NCBI RefSeq assembly: GCF_020379485.1
Contig: NW_026016750.1
Coordinates: 1 to 64,000, forward strand
Reading direction: 5' to 3'
Source: Brassica napus
Lineage: Eukaryota; Streptophyta; Magnoliopsida; Brassicales; Brassicaceae
Length of the DNA stretch: 64,000 nt
Under the pieces are notes generated by a model, which was not told the origin of the DNA, made no database searches, and saw only the letters and a list, made by a program, of their open reading frames with translations. Position numbers and translations under genes: made by a program. Positions 56,705 through 64,000 of this stretch are shown in pieces. How positions within the stretch are numbered: the first letter of the stretch is position 1; each line of letters starts with the position of its first letter.

Positions 56705-56748
56705 AAGCTTAGCTCCTTCTAGTCTCGGTTCCAAGCTTGAGGGGGAGT
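56705..56748 (+). other. Internal copy of the hairpin 2 and polypurine module in F (second)
   Basis: AAGCTTA at 56705, CCAAGCTT at 56731 and an intact purine run GAGGGGGAG ending at 56747, then TCTTAATG instead of an LTR start. The purine run is as good as the one at the 3' LTR, so it might prime internally or mark a former element end. Confidence 0.6.
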
Positions 56749-57595
56749 CTTAATGCATATGATCCATGGTCAGTAACAAGTCTTTTGTTGCAAAAGCTTC
56801 TACAAGGATCATCAACCGGGCCAAGTCAGTGGCGTGTCTAGGCAAGAGGCTGTTCAGAGCAGCCTTGGCAAGTGAGGAAGAAGGCTCTCCATCAATGCGG
56901 CTTCAATGAGAGGTGATTGACGAGAAGCTGATCAATCCATTCTGCCTTTCCAAGAAGTTGATGATGACATGAAGATGGTGCATTGAGAGAGTTAGGAAAC
57001 TCACAAAAACACAAGGGAAGTTCCCTTAGACTTTTAAAACTCTTTTCAATCCTTTTCATTCATCTTATTCATTGCTTGTACTTGAAAAGATACTTAAGAT
57101 GATTATGATTGAATTGTGAGATTGTGTGCATCAAGTGTGATGCAGGATATTCATTTTCTTGGTTTTGATAGGTACTAATGCACCTTTGGGATAATGTATC
57201 AGGTACCATTGCTTGAGCCTCACTAAAGATGTTCCTGGTCAGTTTCCTAGCTTCTCTAAGGTGGCTGAGAAGTCTGTTGAGAAGGGGAGACCCAAACCAG
57301 TTCGATGAAGAGGGCAAGCCGTGTGTGAAGTGTTGATCAGCCTTACTGGTGTTTTGAAGATGATCTGGTCGTGTCCTAGCTTCTCTAAAATGGCTGTGAA
57401 GTCAGTTGAGAGGGGGAGACTTCAAACCGGTTCCATGAAGAGGTGAAGCTGAAGTGTGAAGTGTGCGCAAAGCTGTTTTGAGTTGCTGCACCTATTAGGC
57501 CGTGATCCAGAGCTTCTTGTGTCCAACCACACTGGTTCTAAGGCACAAGAGCTCACTGGCCAATCCCTAGGCCCTTAAGAGCTCTACTCTTTTTC

Positions 57596-57634
57596 CCTTG
57601 CAAAGTTTTGTCCCACAGGGTTTTCTTTGCAAGG
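57596..57634 (+). other. Conserved 3'-UTR hairpin 1 of element F
   Basis: CCTTGCAAAG and CTTTGCAAGG form a perfect 10-bp stem around TTTTGTCCCACAGGGTTTT. Both arms differ from those of A-E at several positions yet pair completely, which is the strongest covariation in the set. Confidence 0.8.
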
Positions 57635-57664
57635 TTTTTAATGAGGGAGACTCTTCAGGGTTCC

Positions 57665-57706
57665 AAGCTTGGCTCAGGATCTCCTAGAGTCAAGCTTGAG
57701 GGGGAG
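57665..57706 (+). other. Hairpin 2 plus polypurine tract of element F
   Basis: AAGCTTGGCTC (57665-57675) pairs with GAGTCAAGCTT (57687-57697) with one G-U pair, followed by GAGGGGGAG at the LTR edge. Confidence 0.8.
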
Positions 57707-58615
57707 TGTTGAACTGAAGAGAAGATGGAGCTTGTACAATGATAGGGCAAGCTCTAGAATGTTAACTTGAAGAATAGAAATGGAGTGAAAGGAAAAGTAT
57801 GGAGTAGTTTGGTTCTAGTGCAAAGAGAGGGCAAGTCTTACAGAGATTGTCTGTCAAGCTTCAGGAGGGTCTTAAGAAGTCAAGAAGTGATCTTATGGCT
57901 GTGCAAGATTGGGTTTAAGTCCAGGAGGGACTTAGACACCATTTGGAGAATATTTGGTTGAGACAGTAACTCCAAAGTTACTACAGTAACTTTGGAGAGT
58001 TACCACAGTAAGAGAACACAAAACTCTTAAGAGAAGAAGACAAAGGAGAGGCTGGCGAGTGACAGGCTGGAAAGGAGAGTCCCTTGCTGTAAAGTAAAAG
58101 CAAAAGGAGACCATGTATCTAGCAAAAGAAGTGGGCAGATTCATGGGAGCCTTTAGCTAGCCAATAAGGAGCCAGCCTTCCCTTGACCAGATTCAAATGG
58201 ACCAATTATCCATCAGGAAGAGCCAGCCACGACCAAGACCATCTTTCCATCTCATCCATCCATTTAAATTCAAGTTATAACAGCCCTTAGATTTAGGTTT
58301 ATGATTGAAGGTTGTAAAGAGCATATATAAGCTCATAAGTGATGTTTTGTAACTCTTAAGTGAGTAAGGGGGATTTTCCCTTCTCCTTCATAGTTTTTGG
58401 TTACTTTGAATCTCTCAATCTCTATTCTCTGGTTACTTAATCTCTCAGTCTCTCTAATCTCTTAATCTCTCACTCAAAGTCTCTTAATCTCACACCATCC
58501 TTATTCTTCCATCAGTCTCTCTTTTATTCTCTTCCATTATTGTCACAAGACAAGATCTCTTGCCCTTAAGGGCGTGTTCATCACACACACAACCTGAACT
58601 CTGTTAAATCTTATA
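57707..58615 (+). repeat. 3' LTR of element F
   Basis: 909 bp, about six substitutions from 52610-53518, including the same inverted repeat (57970-57997). Followed by target duplication ttggc and resumption of the satellite in phase. Confidence 0.94.
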
Positions 58616-61600
58616 TTGGCAAGAAGAAGTTATTCCACTTTCAAATCAGGTGATTCCAGTTTCCCTGTTTGGGAATATCACAACTTCTTCGTCGTTCCAA
58701 ACAAACCAGGATGAATCACTTTGTGAGAAGCTTGATTTGGATACATAAAGTGGTGGAGAATCACCAGGAAGTTGAATAAATCTCATAGGAGTTGGCAAAA
58801 AGAAATTATCCCACTTTCAAATCAGGTGATTCCAGTTTCCCAGTTTGGGAATAGGACAGCTTCTTTGTCGTTTCAATCAAACCAGGATGAATCACTTTGT
58901 GAGAAGCTTGATTTGGATACATAAAGTGGTGGAAAATCACAAGGAAGTTGAATAAATCTCATAGGAGTTGGCATGAAGAAGTTATCCCACTTTCAAATCA
59001 GGTGATTCCAGTTTCCCAGTTTGGGAATAGCACAGCTTCTTTGTCGTTCCAATCAAACCAGGATGAATCACTTTGTGAGAAGCTTGATTTGGATACATAA
59101 AGTGGTGGAGAATCACCAGGAAGTTGAATAAATCTCATAGGAGTTGGCATGAAGAAGTTATCCCACTTTCAAATCAGGTGATTCCAGTTTCCCAGTTTGG
59201 GAATAGCACAGCTTCGTCGTCGTTCCAATCAAACCAGGATGAATCACTTTGTAAGAAGCTTTATTTGGATACATAAAGTGGTGGAGAATCACCAGGAAGT
59301 TGAATAAATCTCATAGGAGTTGGGATGAAGAAGTTATCCCACTTTCAAATCAGGTGATTCCAGTTTCCTAGTTTGGGAATAGCACAGCTTCTTCGTCGTT
59401 CCAATCAAACCAGGATAATCACTTTGTAAGAAGCTTGATTTGGATACATAAAGTGGTGGAGAATCACCAGGAAGTTGAATAAATCTCATAGGAGTTGGCA
59501 AAAAGAAGTTATCCCACTTTCAAATCAGGTGATTCCAGTTTCCCAGTTTGGGAATAGCACAGCTTCTTCGTCGTTCCAATCAACCAGGATGAATCACTTT
59601 GTGAGAAGCTTGATTTGGATACATAAAGTGGTGGAGAATCACCAGGAAGTTGAATAAATCTCATAGGAGTTGGCATGAAGAAGTTATCCCACTTTCAAAT
59701 CAGGTGATTCCAGTTTCCCAGTTTGGGAATAGCACAGCTTCTTCGTCGTTCCAATCAAACCAGGATGAATCACTTTGTGAGAAGCTTGATTTGGATACAT
59801 AAAGTGGTGGAGAATCACCAGGAAGTTGAATAAATCTCATAGGAGTTGGCATGAAGAAGTTATCCCACTTTCAAATCAGGTGATTCCAGTTTCCCAGTTT
59901 GGGAATAGCACAGCTTCTTCGTCGTTCCAATCAAACCAGGATGAATCACTTTGTGAAAAGCTTGATTTGGATACATAAAGTGGTGGAGAATCACCAGGAA
60001 GTTGAATAAATCTCATAGGAGTTGGCATGAAGAAGTTATCCCACTTTCAAATCAGGTGATTCCAGTTTCCCAGTTTGGGAATAGCACAGCTTCTTCGTCG
60101 TTCCAATCAAACCAGGATGAATCACTTTGTGAGAAGCTTGATTTGGATACATAAAGTGGTGGAGAATCACCAGGAAGTTGAATAAATCTCATAGGAGTTG
60201 GCATGAAGAAGTTATCCCACTTTCAAATCAGGTGATTCCAGTTTCCCAGTTTGGGAATAGCACAGCTTCTTCGTCGTTCCAATCAAACCAGGATGAATCA
60301 CTTTGTGAGAAGCTTGATTTGGATACATAAAGTGGTGGAGAATCACCAGGAAGTTGAATAAATCTCATAGGAGTTGGCAAAAAGAAGTTATCCCACTTTC
60401 AAATCAGGTGATTCCAGTTTCCCAGTTTGGGAATAGCACAGCTTCTTCGTCGTTCAATCAATCAAACAGGATGAATCACTTTGTGAGAAGCTTGATTTGG
60501 ATACATAAAGTGGTGGAGAATCACCAGGAAGTTGAATAAATCTCATAGGAGTTGGCATGAAGAAGTTATCCCACTTTCAAATCAGGTGATTCCAGTTTCC
60601 CAGTTTGGGAATAGCACAGCTTCTTCGTCGTTCCAATCAAACCAGGATGAATCACTTTGTGAGAAGCTTGATTTGGATACATAAAGTGGTGGAGAATCAC
60701 CAGGAAGTTGAATAAATCTCATAGGAGTTGGCATGAAGAAGTTATCCCACTTTCAAATCAGGTGATTCCAGTTTCCCAGTTTGGGAATAGCACAGCTTCT
60801 TCGTCGTTCCAATCAAACCAGGATGAATCACTTTGTAAGAAGCTTGATTTGGATACATAAAGTGGTGGAGAATCACCAGGAAGTTGAATAAATCTCATAG
60901 GAGTTGGGATGAAGAAGTTATCCCACTTTCAAATCAGGTGATTCCAGTTTCCCAGTTTGGGAATAGCACAGCTTCTTCGTCGTTCCAATCAAACCAGGAT
61001 GAATCACTTTGTAAGAAGCTTGATTTGGATACATAAAGTGGTGGAGAATCACCAGGAAGTTGAATAAATCTCATAGGAGTTGGCATGAAGAAGTTATCCC
61101 ACTTTCAAATCAGGTGATTCCAGTTTCCCAGTTTGGGAATAGCACAGCTTCTTCGTCGTTCCAATCAAACCAGGATGAATCACTTTGTGAGAAGCTTGAT
61201 TTGGATACATAAAGTGGTGGAGAATCACCAGGAAGTTGAATAAATCTCATAGGAGTTGGCATGAAGAAGTTATCCCACTTTCAAATCAGGTGATTCCAGT
61301 TTCCCAGTTTGGGAATAGCACAGCTTCTTCGTCGTTCCAATCAAACCAGGATGAATCACTTTGTGAGAAGCTTGATTTGGATACATAAAGTGGTGGAGAA
61401 TCACCAGGAAGTTGAATAAATCTCATAGGAGTTGGCATGAAGAAGTTATCCCACTTTCAAATCAGGTGATTCCAGTTTCCAGTTTGGGAATAGCACAGCT
61501 TCTTCGTCGTTCCAATCAAACCAGGATGAATCACTTTGTGAAAAGCTTGATTTGGATACATAAAGTGGTGGAGAATCACCAGGAAGTTGAATAAATCTCA

Positions 61601-64000
61601 TAGGAGTTGGCATGAAGAAGTTATCCCACTTTCAAATCAGGTGATTCCAGTTTCCCAGTTTGGGAATAGCACAGCTTCTTCGTCGTTCCAATCAAACCAG
61701 GATGAATCACTTTGTGAGAAGCTTGATTTGGATACATAAAGTGGTGGAGAATCACCAGGAAGTTGAATAAATCTCATAGGAGTTGGCATGAAGAAGTTAT
61801 CCCACTTTCAAATCAGGTGATTCCAGTTTCCCAGTTTGGGAATAGCACAGCTTCTTCGTCGTTCCAATCAAACCAGGATGAATCACTTTGTGAGAAGCTT
61901 GATTTGGATACATAAAGTGGTGGAGAATCACCAGGAAGTTGAATAAATCTCATAGGAGTTGGCATGAAGAAGTTATCCCACTTTCAAATCAGGTGATTCC
62001 AGTTTCCCAGTTTGGGAATAGCACAGCTTCTTCGTCGTTCCAATCAAACCAGGATGAATCACTTTGTGAGAAGCTTGATTTGGATACATAAAGTGGTGGA
62101 GAATCACCAGGAAGTTGAATAAATCTCATAGGAGTTGGCATGAAGAAGTTATCCCACTTTCAAATCAGGTGATTCCAGTTTCCCAGTTTGGGAATAGCAC
62201 AGCTTCTTCGTCGTTCCAATCAAACCAGGATGAATCACTTTGTGAGAAGCTTGATTTGGATACATAAAGTGGTGGAGAATCACCAGGAAGTTGAATAAAT
62301 CTCATAGGAGTTGGCATGAAGAAGTTATCCCACTTTCAAATCAGGTGATTCCAGTTTCCCAGTTTGGGAATAGCACAGCTTCTTCGTCGTTCCAATCAAA
62401 CCAGGATGAATCACTTTGTGAGAAGCTTGATTTGGATACATAAAGTGGTGGAGAATCACCAGGAAGTTGAATAAATCTCATAGGAGTTGGCATGAAGAAG
62501 TTATCCCACTTTCAAATCAGGTGATTCCAGTTTCCCAGTTTGGGAATAGCACAGCTTCTTCGTCGTTCCAATCAAACCAGGATGAATCACTTTGTAAGAA
62601 GCTTGATTTGGATACATAAAGTGGTGGAGAATCACCAGGAAGTTGAATAAATCTCATAGGAGTTGGCATGAAGAAGTTATCCCACTTTCAAATCAGGTGA
62701 TTCCAGTTTCCCAGTTTGGGAATAGCACAGCTTCTTCGTCGTTCCAATCAAACCAGGATGAATCACTTTGTAAGAAGCTTGATTTGGATACATAAAGTGG
62801 TGGAGAATCACCAGGAAGTTGAATAAATCTCATAGGAGTTGGCATGAAGAAGTTATCCCACTTTCAAATCAGGTGATTCCAGTTTCCCAGTTTGGGAATA
62901 GCACAGCTTCTTCGTCGTTCCAATCAAACCAGGATGAATCACTTTGTGAAAAGCTTGATTTGGATACATAAAGTGGTGGAGAATCACCAGGAAGTTGAAT
63001 AAATCTCATAGGAGTTGGCATGAAGAAGTTATCCCACTTTCAAATCAGGTGATTCCAGTTTCCCAGTTTGGGAATAGCACAGCTTCTTCGTCGTTCCAAT
63101 CAAACCAGGATGAATCACTTTGTAAGAAGCTTGATTTGGATACATAAAGTGGTGGAGAATCACCAGGAAGTTGAATAAATCTCATAGGAGTTGGCATGAA
63201 GAAGTTATCCCACTTTCAAATCAGGTGATTCCAGTTTCCCAGTTTGGGAATAGCACAGCTTCTTCGTCGTTCCAATCAAACCAGGATGAATCACTTTGTA
63301 AGAAGCTTGATTTGGATACATAAAGTGGTGGAGAATCACCAGGAAGTTGAATAAATCTCATAGGAGTTGGCATGAAGAAGTTATCCCACTTTCAAATCAG
63401 GTGATTCCAGTTTCCCAGTTTGGGAATAGCACAGCTTCTTCGTCGTTCCAATCAAACCAGGATGAATCACTTTGTGAAAAGCTTGATTTGGATACATAAA
63501 GTGGTGGAGAATCACCAGGAAGTTGAATAAATCTCATAGGAGTTGGCATGAAGAAGTTATCCCACTTTCAAATCAGGTGATTCCAGTTTCCCAGTTTGGG
63601 AATAGCACAGCTTCTTCGTCGTTCCAATCAAACCAGGATGAATCACTTTGTGAAAGCTTGATTTGGATACATAAAGTGGTGGAGAATCACCAGGAAGTTG
63701 AATAAATCTCATAGGAGTTGGCATGAAGAAGTTATCCCACTTTCAAATCAGGTGATTCCAGTTTCCCAGTTTGGGAATAGCACAGCTTCTTCGTCGTTCC
63801 AATCAAACCAGGATGAATCACTTTGTGAGAAGCTTGATTTGGATACATAAAGTGGTGGAGAATCACCAGGAAGTTGAATAAATCTCATAGGAGTTGGCAT
63901 GAAGAAGTTATCCCACTTTCAAATCAGGTGATTCCAGTTTCCCAGTTTGGGAATAGCACAGCTTCTTCGTCGTTCCAATCAAACCAGGATGAATCACTTT
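58616..64000 (+). repeat. CentBr satellite block S6
   Basis: About 30.6 monomers continuing to the end of the window. The first few carry private marks (TTATTCCAC, CCCTGTTTGGG, GGCAAAAAGAAATT, TTTGTCGTTTCAATC). From about 60540 the units are nearly uniform 176-mers like S4. Units with GGCAAAAAGAAG occur at 59481 and 60357, five monomers apart. A one-base loss GTGAAAGCTTG near 63650 matches the one in S4 near 41408. Confidence 0.94.

Larger units (their letters stand above)
53971..57595 (+). other. Non-coding interior of element F
   Basis: About 3.6 kb of T/G-rich sequence without a believable frame. It is full of short degenerate phrases that recur (TTGCTTGCAT, TGTCTAAG, GATCAAACTTGAT, GATCCCAATG). 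Similar blocks include GGTGATCAAACTTGATG at 54840 and GGTGATCAAACAGGATGG at 56278; AGCGCAGCT blocks at 55026 and 55156 (130 bp apart); and CCTAGCTTCTCTAA blocks at 57246 and 57375 (129 bp apart). This looks like old internal duplication. A 7-bp hairpin CTATCAT/ATGATAG lies near 56653. Confidence 0.7.
52610..58615 (+). mobile_element. Non-autonomous LTR retrotransposon F (LARD-like, no gag or pol)
   Basis: LTRs 52610-53518 and 57707-58615, both 909 bp with about six substitutions and no indel. Target duplication ttggc at 52605-52609 and 58616-58620. Ends TGTTGAACTG...CTTATA. A primer-binding site follows the 5' LTR and GAGGGGGAG precedes the 3' LTR. The 4.2-kb interior has no recognisable Gag, protease, integrase, RT or RNase H in any frame. 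It fits the class called large retrotransposon derivatives, moved by proteins of another element. It keeps both 3'-UTR hairpins found in the coding elements. Confidence 0.93.

Noticed and set aside
52610..58615. Element F as a host gene or captured gene
   Set aside because: Paired 909-bp LTRs, exact target duplication, tRNA primer site and purine tract define it as an LTR element, and no host-like exon or domain is recognisable inside.

Overview
The window is a plant centromere, most likely from a Brassica (B. rapa, B. oleracea or B. napus A/C genome). Its tandem repeat has a 176-bp period with one HindIII site (AAGCTT) per unit. It matches my recollection of CentBr, the HindIII centromeric satellite of Brassica; that match is from memory, not from a search. 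No host gene, tRNA, rRNA or CRISPR array is visible.

Every base can be assigned. Six CentBr blocks (1-7527, 19454-20043, 26113-29570, 35342-44100, 50021-52609, 58616-64000; about 28.3 kb, 44%) all run in the same orientation. Five Ty1/copia-type LTR retrotransposons (about 35.7 kb, 56%) interrupt them. A (7528-19453, +) is an old element with frameshifts. It contains a nested element B (11374-16916, +) and a solo LTR of another family (17372-18001). C (20044-26112, +) has LTRs that look identical but a broken polyprotein. D (29571-35341, -) is decayed and lacks a target-site duplication. E (44101-50020, -) carries an almost uninterrupted gag-pol frame of about 1494 codons. F (52610-58615, +) has 909-bp LTRs and a 4.2-kb interior without gag or pol, so it is non-autonomous.

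Exact 5-bp target-site duplications bound A (gtcgc), B (tggga), the solo LTR (ctctt), C (aagtg), E (aataa) and F (ttggc). All full elements have a primer-binding site TGGTATCAGAGCC (initiator Met-tRNA type) at the 5' LTR edge and a GAGGGGGAG polypurine tract at the 3' LTR edge. Polyprotein order, where present, is Gag, protease (DSG), integrase (HHCC, D-D-E), reverse transcriptase (YVDD), RNase H, which is the Ty1/copia (Pseudoviridae) order.

The most interesting structure not explained by standard annotation is a pair of RNA hairpins between the pol stop and the polypurine tract. Both are present in all six elements, with compensatory base changes, and both are kept in the non-coding element F. 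F also carries two further degenerate copies of the second hairpin plus polypurine module inside its body. Other points are TG...TA LTR ends in the five plus-strand copies, a Gag without a zinc knuckle in A and B, repeated GTACGGCC motifs or AGTAAC palindromes in the LTRs, satellite higher-order duplications, and an excess of one-base indels in the first 10 kb that may be assembly error.
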